DNA of 41,107 nt from an uncultured Erysipelotrichaceae bacterium (lineage in GTDB: Bacteria; Bacillota_I; Bacilli_A; RF39; UBA660): assembly GCA_902795975.1 (NCBI GenBank), contig CADBNE010000065.1, positions 1-41,107 on the forward strand. The letters run 5' to 3'. Positions 24,542-33,446 of the stretch are shown piece by piece; within the stretch, counting starts at the first letter, position 1, and the number at the start of each line of letters is the position of its first letter. The position numbers were made by a program, and so were the translations under genes. The notes beneath the pieces were generated by a model, which did not search any database, was not told where the DNA came from, and saw only the letters and a list, made by a program, of their open reading frames with translations.

Positions 24542-25201
24542 TATCAAAGTCTTAGATTTATTATCAAAAGATATATCTATATCATCTATATAAAATTTAT
24601 CAATTATTTTTCCATTACTATCTATATAAGCAATATTATTGTCTATACAATCATTGATAATATGTTCAAATAAAGCATATGGCAAATAATTAATATTAGG
24701 TAAATTATTTTCAAAATTTATCTGATATTTATTACATATAATTTTAAGCATATTAATATTTTCTTTTTTATCCCATATCATTCTAATACTATTTAATCTA
24801 TCTATATATTCTTTTTTTAGATAATATCCTTTGTATGCTACTCTCTGTCTTATTATCCAACTTCCTAAATTATATCCATCAACTATATAGTTAGGTGGTA
24901 TTAATAAATTACCATTTTCTTTATAGTATACTAGTGCTAATAAATAAGCATTATCCCATGTAACTTGATTATTAAATCTTATACCTAAATTCCAATCTAT
25001 ACCAGCTTTCTCTAATAGCTTTATTTGATTAGAATTTAATTCGTTATTAAAATACGCACTTCTTTGTCTAGATATCCATGCACCAATTTTTGACATATTT
25101 CTATTATAATTTAATTTATTAGTTTTCTTTCTTTCATTAAATGGATATCCAGAATTAAGCGCTAAAAAATACCATTCATTCCATGTTAAACGTTTTTTCA
25201 T
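24536..25201 (-). CDS. Stand-alone helicase-associated domain protein
   Basis: A 221-residue protein made of two helicase-associated (HA) domain repeats. The first (about 5-75) reads LTWNEWYFLAL ... IGAWISRQRSAY ... LLEKAGIDWN. The second (about 80-150) reads VTWDNAYLLALVYYKENGNL, then LGSWIIRQRVAYKGYYL and RLNSIRMIW. HA repeats usually follow a DEAD/H helicase core, where they are thought to bind nucleic acid, but no helicase is encoded here. The last 70 residues are unassigned. Start chosen at the ATG at 25201 with AAGGGGA. It is a single gene between the tcdA operon and the ABC exporter, with its own terminator. Confidence 0.8.
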   Translation of the reverse strand: MKKRLTWNEWYFLALNSGYPFNERKKTNKLNYNRNMSKIGAWISRQRSAYFNNELNSNQIKLLEKAGIDWNLGIRFNNQVTWDNAYLLALVYYKENGNLLIPPNYIVDGYNLGSWIIRQRVAYKGYYLKKEYIDRLNSIRMIWDKKENINMLKIICNKYQINFENNLPNINYLPYALFEHIINDCIDNNIAYIDSNGKIIDKFYIDDIDISFDNKSKTLIK

Positions 25202-25233
25202 ATTTTTCCCCTTAAAAAAATTATAACACAAAA

Positions 25234-25264
25234 GAAAAAATAGATAAATTAATATCTATTTTTC
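25234..25264 (-). terminator. Terminator of ABC exporter operon
   Basis: Stem AAATAGATA/TATCTATTT with an AATTAA-type loop and a T-run on the - strand. Confidence 0.75.
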
Positions 25265-27232
25265 AAATTGAGAATTATATAATGATGCATAAACTCCACC
25301 TTGAGCCATTAATTCATCATGTTTACCTTGTTCAACTATATTTCCTTCATTCATTACAAGTATTAAATCTGCATTTCTTATTGTAGATAATCTATGTGCT
25401 ATTATAAATGAAGTTTTACCTACAGTTAACTTATCCATTGCTTTTTGAACTAATTCTTCAGTACGAGTATCTACATTTGATGTAGCTTCATCAAGTATTA
25501 AGAATGGTCCATTTTCTATTAAACCACGTGCTATAGTAAGTAATTGCTTTTGTCCATGACTTATAGAATCATTATCACTTATTTTAGCATTTAATCCTCC
25601 TGGAAGAGTTTTTATCAAGTGATCAATACCTACTTTTTCACATGCATCCATTAATACTTCATCAGATACATTTTCTTTATTAAATCTTAAATTTTCCCCT
25701 ATAGTTCCATCAAATAACCAAGTATCTTGTAATACCATTACAAATAAATCATGTAAATTACTTCTAGATAAACTACTTATAGGTATATCATCTATTAATA
25801 TTTCACCATCAGTTATTTCATAAAACTTCATAAGTAAGTTAACCATAGTAGTTTTACCTGCTCCTGTAGGTCCTACTATAGCTATTTTTTCTCCTGGATT
25901 AACTTTTACATTAAAATCTTTTATTATTTCTTTATCAGAATTATATCCAAACTTAACATGTCTAAACTCAATCTTACCTTTTGCTTTTTCATTTGGTAAT
26001 ACTGTTTTAATATCTTCTTCACTAGACATTTCTTCCTCATCTAAAAATTCAAATACACGTTCTGATGCTGCTGCTGTAGATTGTAAACTTGTCATAGCTT
26101 GTGCTATTTGAGATAGTGGATTAGTAAACATTCTAATATATATCATAAATGCTACTATTACACCAAAACTAATAGTATTATTTTTAACAAGTAATGCTCC
26201 TACTACACATACAGCTACATAACCAAAGTTTCCAATAAATCCCATAAATGGAGGCATTAATCCAGATAAGAATTGACTCTTTCTATTACAATCATATAAA
26301 TTATCATTTAAAGTATCAAATTCTTTAATAGCTTTTTCTTCTCCATTATATGCTTTAACTACATTATGTCCAGAATATATTTCTTCTATATGGGCATTTA
26401 ATTTACCTAATTCTTCTTGTCTTCTAGTAAAATATTTTTGTGATTTAGATAATATTACTCCCATAAATATAAATCCAAATAATGATGCTAAGATTGCTGT
26501 TAGGGCCATAATCCAATTTGTAATAAACATCATAATAATTGAGCCTATAAATAATGTACCATTAGTAACTAATGAAGAAAGTGATTGATTCATACTTTGT
26601 GCCATTGTATCAATATCATTAGTAACACGAGATAATATATCTCCAGTTTCATGATTATCAAAATATTTTAAAGGTAATCTATTTATTTTTTTACTAATAT
26701 CTGTTCTTAAATTTTTAGCAAAATCATTTGATACAGTTGCCATAATAAATGCTTGTATATATCCTAGTATAGCACTTACTATATATAGTATAGATAAACC
26801 TAGTGCAATAGTTTTAATTAATTCTAAATTCATTTTAGGTTTAATTTTATCATATACAGGTTTTGGTAATGAATCTAATTTTACTAAATATTCTTTTTGT
26901 CCTTCACTAGATTTAGGGTCAATAGTTTTAGCTTCTTCTAATATAATATTAAATGTAGCTTTATCACTTTCTATTATATTAGGATCTCTCATTACTTCAG
27001 TAATTGTTGTTTCATTAATTCTAGGTGTTAAACCTTTAGTTATTTCATTTGTTATATCTCTTAATTTATTTGGCGCTAACAATGATAGCATAGCACTAAC
27101 TATAGCTAATAATGTAGATAATATAATTAATAAATATATATACCATTTATTTATTCTTTTAATAAGGGTAATCATTGCTTTTTTAAAGTCTTTTGATTTC
27201 TCAGGAGTACTTCCAGGTCTACCTCTATGCAT
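25256..27232 (-). CDS. ABC exporter half, active-site subunit
   Basis: A 658-residue type IV ABC exporter half (six membrane helices plus ATPase) and partner of the next gene upstream. Walker A is GPTGAGKTT (454-462), signature ISHGQ (557-561), Walker B LILDE with catalytic Glu582, and H-loop His613 (IIAHRLSTI). The signature is degenerate (SHGQ instead of SGGQ). With its partner's normal signature, this subunit's Walker motifs form the single consensus ATP site of a heterodimer. About 80 residues between the first and second membrane helices (about 55-135) make an unusually large extracytoplasmic loop. The start overlaps the partner's stop by 8 bases. Likely a lipid, drug or peptide exporter; substrate unknown. 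Confidence 0.85.
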   Translation of the reverse strand: MHRGRPGSTPEKSKDFKKAMITLIKRINKWYIYLLIILSTLLAIVSAMLSLLAPNKLRDITNEITKGLTPRINETTITEVMRDPNIIESDKATFNIILEEAKTIDPKSSEGQKEYLVKLDSLPKPVYDKIKPKMNLELIKTIALGLSILYIVSAILGYIQAFIMATVSNDFAKNLRTDISKKINRLPLKYFDNHETGDILSRVTNDIDTMAQSMNQSLSSLVTNGTLFIGSIIMMFITNWIMALTAILASLFGFIFMGVILSKSQKYFTRRQEELGKLNAHIEEIYSGHNVVKAYNGEEKAIKEFDTLNDNLYDCNRKSQFLSGLMPPFMGFIGNFGYVAVCVVGALLVKNNTISFGVIVAFMIYIRMFTNPLSQIAQAMTSLQSTAAASERVFEFLDEEEMSSEEDIKTVLPNEKAKGKIEFRHVKFGYNSDKEIIKDFNVKVNPGEKIAIVGPTGAGKTTMVNLLMKFYEITDGEILIDDIPISSLSRSNLHDLFVMVLQDTWLFDGTIGENLRFNKENVSDEVLMDACEKVGIDHLIKTLPGGLNAKISDNDSISHGQKQLLTIARGLIENGPFLILDEATSNVDTRTEELVQKAMDKLTVGKTSFIIAHRLSTIRNADLILVMNEGNIVEQGKHDELMAQGGVYASLYNSQFEK

Positions 27233-28979
27233 TTTCTAATTCCTCCTTTGAAAGTTGTGAATAAGCAATTTCTTTATATACTTCACAATTATTAAGTAAT
27301 TCTTTATGTGTACCCATTCCTACACATTTACCCTTATCAAGTACTATTATCTTATCAGCATTTAATATTGTCCCTATTCTTTGTGCTACTATAAGCATAG
27401 TAGCATCTTTAGCATTATTTTTTAATTCTTTTCTTAAATTAGAATCTGTTTTATAATCTAATGCACTAAATGAATCATCGAATATATATATTTCAGGGTC
27501 TTTTGCAATAGCACGTGCTATAGAAAGTCTTTGTTTTTGACCTCCAGATACATTAGTACCACCTCTAGCTATATGTGATTCATATCCATTATCCATTTTT
27601 TCTACAAAATCAGTAGCTTGTGCTATTCTTATACTTTCTTTTACTTTATCTAAATCTACTTCTTTTTCTCCGTATGATACATTACTTAATACTGTACCAT
27701 CAAACATAAATGCTTTTTGTGATACATATCCAATCTTATCATGTAAAACATTTAATTTATAATTTTTTACATTAACTCCATCTACTAATATTTCTCCATC
27801 TGTTACATCATAAAATCTAGGAATTAAATTTATTAAAGTAGATTTACCACTACCTGTTGAACCTATAAAAGCAACTACTTCTCCTTTATTAGCTTTAAAA
27901 GTTATATCACTCAATAAATATTCTTCTGCATCTGGATATTTAAAAGATACTCCATTAAATTCTACTACGCCCTTTAATCCTTTTACCCCTTCAGTTTTAT
28001 TACCGTCTTCAATAGTTGTTTCTGTTTCTAATACTTCATTAATACGTTTAGCAGATACACTAGCTATTGGTAGTATCATAAATATTACTGTTAAGAACAA
28101 GAATGAAATAATAACTTGCATTGAATAACTAGAGAATACAACCATATTACTAAATAAAGTTATCTTATCTGACATCATAGCATTACTAATAGTAATAGCA
28201 CCTAAGAAGTATATTCCTAATGTTAAAAAATGCATTACTATATTCATTACAGGATTAAGTAATCCAAACATTCTTTGAGTAAATAGTTGAATGCCTGTAA
28301 GTTCTTTATTTACATCTTCAAATCTATCTTCTTCAAATTTTTCTGCATTAAATGCTCGTACAACTCTTATACCTGTAAGATTTTCTCTTGTAACATCATT
28401 CATTCTATCTACTAATTTTTGTATTACTTTAAATTTAGGTACCACTAATACCATTAAAGTAATAACTGCAGTAAGAAGTACTGCAACTCCAAGTGCTGTA
28501 ATAACTGACCATTCAGCACTCTTATTTAATATTTTAGATACTGCCCATATAGCTGTTATAGGTGCTCTAAATAACATTTGCATACCCATAGCTAAAAACA
28601 TTTCTATTTGAGTAACATCATTAGTAGTTCTAGTAATTAAACTACTAGTAGAAAACTTCTTAATTTGTTCCATACCATAATCTTCTACTTTATTAAATAT
28701 TTCTCTTCTTATTTTTCTTGAGAATATAGCAGATACATTAGCAGTTAAATATGTAACTATAACAGCACTTACTAATGATGCAAAAGCACATAGTATCATA
28801 TAAAAACCTTGTAATAATATATCTCCCATATTACTTCCACTAGTTTGAACTAGTTCAGTAATTTTTGTCATATAATCAGGTATTCTTAATTCCAAAAATA
28901 CTTGTAATCCGATTAATATTATAGAAATAAATATATAAATATATTCTTTAATGCCTAATCTTTTAAGTAATCTTAACAT
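27225..28979 (-). CDS. ABC exporter half, degenerate-site subunit
   Basis: A 584-residue ABC exporter half with six membrane helices (about residues 10-310) and a C-terminal ATPase. Walker A is GSTGSGKST (373-381) and the signature VSGGQ (477-481) is intact. However, Walker B ends IFDD rather than the catalytic DE (Asp501-Asp502), and the H-loop His is Gln533 (VAQRIGTI). These are the changes of the non-hydrolytic site of a heterodimeric exporter, completed by the SHGQ signature of the next gene. It is first in the operon, behind a good promoter and SD (AAGGAGGAAT). Confidence 0.88.
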   Translation of the reverse strand: MLRLLKRLGIKEYIYIFISIILIGLQVFLELRIPDYMTKITELVQTSGSNMGDILLQGFYMILCAFASLVSAVIVTYLTANVSAIFSRKIRREIFNKVEDYGMEQIKKFSTSSLITRTTNDVTQIEMFLAMGMQMLFRAPITAIWAVSKILNKSAEWSVITALGVAVLLTAVITLMVLVVPKFKVIQKLVDRMNDVTRENLTGIRVVRAFNAEKFEEDRFEDVNKELTGIQLFTQRMFGLLNPVMNIVMHFLTLGIYFLGAITISNAMMSDKITLFSNMVVFSSYSMQVIISFLFLTVIFMILPIASVSAKRINEVLETETTIEDGNKTEGVKGLKGVVEFNGVSFKYPDAEEYLLSDITFKANKGEVVAFIGSTGSGKSTLINLIPRFYDVTDGEILVDGVNVKNYKLNVLHDKIGYVSQKAFMFDGTVLSNVSYGEKEVDLDKVKESIRIAQATDFVEKMDNGYESHIARGGTNVSGGQKQRLSIARAIAKDPEIYIFDDSFSALDYKTDSNLRKELKNNAKDATMLIVAQRIGTILNADKIIVLDKGKCVGMGTHKELLNNCEVYKEIAYSQLSKEELENA

Positions 28980-29031
28980 AATTCCTCCTTATACATATAT
29001 ATGATTAATATTCTAATTTATAGACTACTTA

Positions 29032-29060
29032 ATTATACTTTGAAGATATTATTTAGTCAA
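29032..29060 (-). promoter_or_regulatory. Promoter of ABC exporter operon
   Basis: TTGACT (29055-29060) and TATAAT (29032-29037) on the - strand, 17 bases apart. The leader is about 45 bases. The divergent + strand lipoprotein gene has its own TATAAT at 29097-29102. Confidence 0.75.
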
Positions 29061-29122
29061 TAAAAAAGAAAATATTTATAAATATATTTTTTATGTTATA
29101 ATTATGTATAGGTGATGAATAG

Positions 29123-29629
29123 ATGAAAAAAATACTTAGTATAGTAATGCTTACTACTTGTATATTACTTACAGGTTGTGGTGAACAAACTAAAAAAGAA
29201 TTAGATACAAATTTATCTAAAAGTATAAAAATAAATGAAGAAGGTGCTAAATTAGTATGTACTACTGATTACGATTATACTAATTTAAATTATGTATTAG
29301 GTTCTAAATATGTTGTATTTGCAGATAGCAATAATAAAGTAACTAAAGTTATCTCAAAAGAAATAATTCAATCATATGATGAAGATAAATTAAAAGAATT
29401 TGAAGATTATTTAACACAAAATCATAGTGCTGCTGTACAATATAATGGATATGATTATAATATAGAAAAAGAAAAAAATAAAGTTATTTCTACAGTTGAA
29501 ATAGACTATACTGAATTTGATATTAAAAAGTTCTATGAAGATAATGAAGAAAAAGCAGATACTAATTTAACAATTGACAGCATGGAAAAACAATATGTAT
29601 CATTAGGTGCTGAATGTAAAAGAAAATAA
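29123..29629 (+). CDS. DUF1307-like lipoprotein (tentative)
   Basis: A 168-residue lipoprotein with a signal peptide and lipobox LLTGC (Cys19). The mature protein has a pattern of short strands (KLVCTTDYDY, YVVFADSNNKVTKVISKE) and an EKNKVISTVEIDYTEFD segment, then SMEKQYVSLGAECKRK. The two mature Cys (in KLVCTT and GAECKR) could form a disulphide. The arrangement is reminiscent of small DUF1307/YehR-type lipoproteins, but I would not assign a function. It is one of few + strand genes right of dif, divergent from the ABC exporter, with SD AGGTGATGAATAG and a terminator directly after it. Confidence 0.75.
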   Translation: MKKILSIVMLTTCILLTGCGEQTKKELDTNLSKSIKINEEGAKLVCTTDYDYTNLNYVLGSKYVVFADSNNKVTKVISKEIIQSYDEDKLKEFEDYLTQNHSAAVQYNGYDYNIEKEKNKVISTVEIDYTEFDIKKFYEDNEEKADTNLTIDSMEKQYVSLGAECKRK

Positions 29630-29655
29630 AGCTTATATAAGCTTTATTTTTTTAT
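29625..29655. terminator. Bidirectional terminator
   Basis: Palindrome AATAAAGCTTATATAAGCTT continuing to TTATT, with a T-run on the + side; it closes the lipoprotein gene (+) and the nucleotidase-like gene (-). Confidence 0.75.
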
Positions 29656-30399
29656 TAATATTTTACTTACTAAATCAAAAGAAGTATCATCAGTAAGTGT
29701 CATATCATAGTTTTTCATAAATGTAGGTATTAATTCTTCTTTACCACAAAAACCTATATTATATGTATCAAATCTATTACCTACTTTTATATCTTCTATT
29801 TGATCTCCAAATAATAATCCATATTCATTATCTTTAATTGGAATATCTATAATATCTTTATTACAACTATGTAATACAATACCATCTATACCATTAACTC
29901 CATTATCAGTAAAATTAAATTTATTAGATAATATTTTAACATTAGGTAATAATATATTATTCTTTTGTAATGTATATTCTATTACATCATATATTCCAGC
30001 ACTAACTATATAAAAATTTATATTCTTTTTATTAGTTAATTTTATAAAATCGCTAAAATTTTTTCTTAATTTTATTCCTCTATCATGCTTTAAAATATTA
30101 TAAAATATCTCTTTATTAATTCCATATCTATCAAATATTTTAAGTACATCTAATGTCCATTGTTCCATATATTTAGACTTTTCATTAAATGCTATAGTAG
30201 GATCTAATTCTATTGGTCTATAATATTCAAATGTAGCATCACATTCTCTATCAAATTGTTTATCTACCATTCCACTTTTACTTATAAAATTCCAACAAGT
30301 ATTAGAATCAAATGTAGTTATAGTTCTATCAAAATCACATATTACGAAACTAATATCTTTTTTTAATATATTTTTATTTAAATTATTTATGTATAACAT
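29644..30399 (-). CDS. Pyrimidine 5'-nucleotidase-like HAD protein
   Basis: A 251-residue HAD phosphatase resembling the UMPH-1/cytosolic 5'-nucleotidase III family, which dephosphorylates pyrimidine monophosphates in eukaryotes and is less common in bacteria. Matching features are CDFDRTIT with Asp22 and Asp24, EYYRPIELDP and KSKYMEQW, NFYIVSAGIYDVIEYTL, NVKILSNKFNF followed by a small Gly-rich hairpin and LHSCNK, and the acidic motif LLFGDQIEDIKVG. It lies 4 bases after the unknown gene at 30404 and shares a bidirectional terminator with the opposing lipoprotein gene. Substrate range cannot be read. Confidence 0.72.
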   Translation of the reverse strand: MLYINNLNKNILKKDISFVICDFDRTITTFDSNTCWNFISKSGMVDKQFDRECDATFEYYRPIELDPTIAFNEKSKYMEQWTLDVLKIFDRYGINKEIFYNILKHDRGIKLRKNFSDFIKLTNKKNINFYIVSAGIYDVIEYTLQKNNILLPNVKILSNKFNFTDNGVNGIDGIVLHSCNKDIIDIPIKDNEYGLLFGDQIEDIKVGNRFDTYNIGFCGKEELIPTFMKNYDMTLTDDTSFDLVSKILIKK

Positions 30400-30403
30400 A
30401 TTA

Positions 30404-31078
30404 TCACCTTAACTTAAATTGTTTATTATTATATTCATATATAGGTAAATCTATATCATTATTCTTCATTACTTTTTGTATTTTATCTATATAACTATCT
30501 AAATATTCGCATCTTTTCTTTTTTTCTGATTCATTTGTTAAATCTTTTCTCATACGTGCTACTTCACTATAATCTATTAATCCATTATATGTATTCATTA
30601 AAGTAGTTTCATCTAATAATTTAACAAATAAAAATGGATCAGTTGCTAAAGCTTCATATGGAATACTAATACCTTTAATATAATCTGTAGTAATTATATC
30701 TTTAGTTCTATATTCATCGTATAAATTAGTATATCCTTCAGTATTAAACATTAAAAATATTTCATCAGTAGGTACTAATTTAGGCTGATATATTCTAGCA
30801 TTCTTTTTAATACTTTTATCAATTATTAAAGTTACTAATTCATTTAAATATAAATCAAAACAAGATTTATATAAATTAACATTACTTACTTTTCTTTGAC
30901 TAGATAAACATACCTCATCTAATGAATTACATCCAAATCTTTTATTTATATTTCTATACTTAGGAGATGAAATACTACCTGATGAAAAAATACCATCTAA
31001 TGTTTTTAATGTATTTTGTGCTCCATGAATAATAGAATGAAAATAATATTCATTAACCTTTATATTTTTTATTTCCAT
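30404..31078 (-). CDS. Unknown protein, possible ART-like fold
   Basis: A 224-residue soluble protein with no family I can name. The N-terminal region (FHSIIHGAQNTLKTLDGIFSS, then SGSISSPKY) and a following EVCLSSQRKV strand loosely resemble the start of ADP-ribosyltransferase-like folds, which open with an H-G or H-x-T motif, a helix and an LxxG turn, then a VxLS strand. No clear third catalytic residue is visible, so this is only a suggestion. The C-terminal part is helical and charged. Its stop is TGA followed by TAA, the clearest TGA stop in the window. It is followed 4 bases later by the pyrimidine nucleotidase-like gene, so they are cotranscribed. Confidence 0.6.
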   Translation of the reverse strand: MEIKNIKVNEYYFHSIIHGAQNTLKTLDGIFSSGSISSPKYRNINKRFGCNSLDEVCLSSQRKVSNVNLYKSCFDLYLNELVTLIIDKSIKKNARIYQPKLVPTDEIFLMFNTEGYTNLYDEYRTKDIITTDYIKGISIPYEALATDPFLFVKLLDETTLMNTYNGLIDYSEVARMRKDLTNESEKKKRCEYLDSYIDKIQKVMKNNDIDLPIYEYNNKQFKLR

Positions 31079-31118
31079 AATACACCCCTCATTTAGATAA
31101 ATAGTTTATCATATTTTA

Positions 31119-31150
31119 TAAAAAAATAAAACATGTAATATTACATGTTA
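31119..31150 (-). terminator. Terminator of holA
   Basis: A 20-base palindrome AACATGTAATATTACATGTT with a long A-run on the + side, hence T-run on the - strand. Confidence 0.8.
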
Positions 31151-32080
31151 TACTTTCAATATAAATAATTCTACTCCAAGTTCTGGATTAACTTTTCCAG
31201 TTTTTATATCTTGGTCTAAATCGGCTAAAGATTTAAGATAACTTAATAATAATTTTTCAGGATATTTACTACCTGCTTTAATAGCTAATTTTACAGGATA
31301 TGAATGAACACCAAGTAAAGCAGATATATCATTAGAATTCATACCTTTTCTATCTAATTTAGTAGCTTGATACATAAGTCTAAATTTACTAGCTAAAAGT
31401 GCTATTACCTTAATTGGCTCTTCATTATTTTTTAACATTTCATGATATGTAATTAATGCTTCTTCTTTATTTTTATTGATTATATTATCTATAAATTTAA
31501 ATATATCTGTATCTATATTAAATATAGAACAATTAATAATATCATTATCATTTATTTCTTTTTCATCTATTTTATATATTTTTAATTTATTTACTTCACT
31601 AGCTAATAATTCTATATCTTCCCCTACTCTTTTAATAAGCAATTCTATAGTACTACTACTTATTTTATATCCATCAAACATTTTCTTTACTAATGTAGTA
31701 GGATTAGCTTTATTAAATTCAGATATAGTTCCTACTTCTTTTATTTTCTTACTAATTTTTTTAGTACTATCTATAGTAGAATTATGATTAATTAATATTA
31801 ATGTAGTATCAGGATTACTATTAGATAAATATTCTAATAATAAATTAATATCTTCTTCATTACATTTTATTCTATTAAAATAATTACAATTATTTACTAC
31901 AATTACTTTTACTGGATTAAATAGTGATACAGTTTGACAATCTTCAATTATATCTTTAATATTATCTATTTCTAAGTCATAATTACTTATTCCCATATCA
32001 TCTACTTTTGTCTTTTTAATTATTTTTTTTACTTCTTCTTTTATTAAATATTCTTCTTCTCCATATAATAAATAATTCAT
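31148..32080 (-). CDS. holA: DNA polymerase III delta subunit
   Basis: A 310-residue delta subunit of the clamp loader, which opens the sliding clamp. The N-terminal region LLYGEEEYLIKEEVKKIIKK is typical, and the later block (IDTDIFKFIDNI, MYQATKLDRKGMNSNDISALLGVHSYPVKLA, LLSYLKSLADLDQDIKTGKV) matches the delta C-terminal domain, which ends at a VELFI motif. No Walker motif is expected. The start is the ATG at 32080 (MNYLLYG) with GGTGAT upstream; a start 6 codons earlier is less likely. It has its own terminator and seems monocistronic. Confidence 0.88.
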   Translation of the reverse strand: MNYLLYGEEEYLIKEEVKKIIKKTKVDDMGISNYDLEIDNIKDIIEDCQTVSLFNPVKVIVVNNCNYFNRIKCNEEDINLLLEYLSNSNPDTTLILINHNSTIDSTKKISKKIKEVGTISEFNKANPTTLVKKMFDGYKISSSTIELLIKRVGEDIELLASEVNKLKIYKIDEKEINDNDIINCSIFNIDTDIFKFIDNIINKNKEEALITYHEMLKNNEEPIKVIALLASKFRLMYQATKLDRKGMNSNDISALLGVHSYPVKLAIKAGSKYPEKLLLSYLKSLADLDQDIKTGKVNPELGVELFILKV

Positions 32081-32106
32081 TGTATCACCTTTATACATTA
32101 TAACAT

Positions 32107-32134
32107 AAAAGACACTTTTGTTTATAGTGTCTTT
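32107..32134 (-). terminator. Terminator of transglutaminase-like gene
   Basis: Stem AAAGACAC/GTGTCTTT with an 11-base loop; T-run on the - strand is short. Confidence 0.55.
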
Positions 32135-33390
32135 ATCTTATTATTATCTAATTCTAGTAATTGATGAAATAACTCATTAAATTCTATATAATGTTTATCC
32201 ATATAATTATTAAATTTACAAATACGTTTAATCATTACATCATCCATTAAAGATTGATATAATTTGCTTATATTGGACATATATTCTACTTCATTAATTT
32301 TGATATCTAAAACATTAAATCCTAGTTTTTTAGCACTTCTTTTAGTTTTATAATCAGTAATTTTACTTAAAACTATATTATCTTCTTCAGATATTAATTT
32401 ATTACCTACTATTTTATAGTTTGCTAAATTTTCAGGATCTAATAAATATTTCTTACCTTTCTTTTCTACTAATGTAATACTATGATATTCATAATCTTCA
32501 TTACCATTATACATTAAAGAACATACAGAAGATTTCATATTTAATCTAGTACATATATCTTTAAATATAGTAGCTTGATTTCTACATACTCCATATCCTA
32601 ATAAAACATTATATCCTAAAGTTCTAGTAGTATAAGAGTCTAATCCTCTATTAATTTCATTTTCTATATGTTCTACTGCTTCTCTATATTCATCATTAGG
32701 TAAATCTTTTACTAATAAACATAATCTTGATATAGTAGCATCATATACAAACATTATATCTAATGGATTTTTAATCTTTAATTGATATATAAATAAACAA
32801 AATTCGTTTATTACTTTTTGATATATATCTTCCATTTTATTTATTATTTCATATTTATCAATATTATCTATAAAATCACAATTATGTTTACTTTCTAAAG
32901 AACAATAAGTTGTAATTGGTAAACTAAGTAATAAAGAACTATTTAAATAAATTGGTTCTAACGTACCATCTATTAAATAAGATAATATAATTGAACCTAC
33001 ATTCATACCTGTAAAAAAAGAATTTCTTATTATATTATTATCTACCATTCTACTAATTATTTTATGTTTTCTAAAACTTATACTTGCTTTATTTATTTTT
33101 TCATCTATATCACTAATATAAAAACTATTTCTAGTAGCACATCTTACTTCTCTATCTTTTAATAATTCAAATTGAGGATTACTATCCATAATATGTTTTA
33201 AGTCATAATTAGATGGTAATTTTATTTTTGTATATTTAAATTTCTTATTTAATTTTTTATCTAATATTTTAGCAAGATTACTATATATTTTTATTTTACC
33301 ATTTTTACTTTTTAATACTAATTTATCTCTTAAATCTCTAATTAGTAAATATTTGTTATACACTACAACCACTCTTTTTCTAAATAACAA
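32122..33390 (-). CDS. Transglutaminase-like cysteine protein
   Basis: A 422-residue protein. A transglutaminase-like papain-fold core is visible at about 255-325: Cys269 in LLGYGVCRNQA, His303 in YEYHSITLV and Asp318 in KYLLDPE form a plausible Cys-His-Asp triad in the right order. No signal peptide is seen, so it would be cytoplasmic; a mildly hydrophobic stretch at about 125-165 may be buried core. The long N-terminal half has no family I recognise. Such domains act as proteases or transamidases; the substrate is unknown. It lies between holA and the PAP2/smc unit with hairpins on both sides, so it appears to be its own transcript. Confidence 0.65.
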   Translation of the reverse strand: MLFRKRVVVVYNKYLLIRDLRDKLVLKSKNGKIKIYSNLAKILDKKLNKKFKYTKIKLPSNYDLKHIMDSNPQFELLKDREVRCATRNSFYISDIDEKINKASISFRKHKIISRMVDNNIIRNSFFTGMNVGSIILSYLIDGTLEPIYLNSSLLLSLPITTYCSLESKHNCDFIDNIDKYEIINKMEDIYQKVINEFCLFIYQLKIKNPLDIMFVYDATISRLCLLVKDLPNDEYREAVEHIENEINRGLDSYTTRTLGYNVLLGYGVCRNQATIFKDICTRLNMKSSVCSLMYNGNEDYEYHSITLVEKKGKKYLLDPENLANYKIVGNKLISEEDNIVLSKITDYKTKRSAKKLGFNVLDIKINEVEYMSNISKLYQSLMDDVMIKRICKFNNYMDKHYIEFNELFHQLLELDNNKIKTL

Positions 33391-33416
33391 CGAGAATATT
33401 ATACTAAATAATTCAT

Positions 33417-33446
33417 AAAAAAAGCAAGAATATTATTCTTGCTTAT
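33417..33446 (-). terminator. Terminator of smc-PAP2 unit
   Basis: Stem AAGCAAGAAT/ATTCTTGCTT with a 3-base loop, T-run on the - strand; overlaps the end of the PAP2 gene. Confidence 0.8.
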
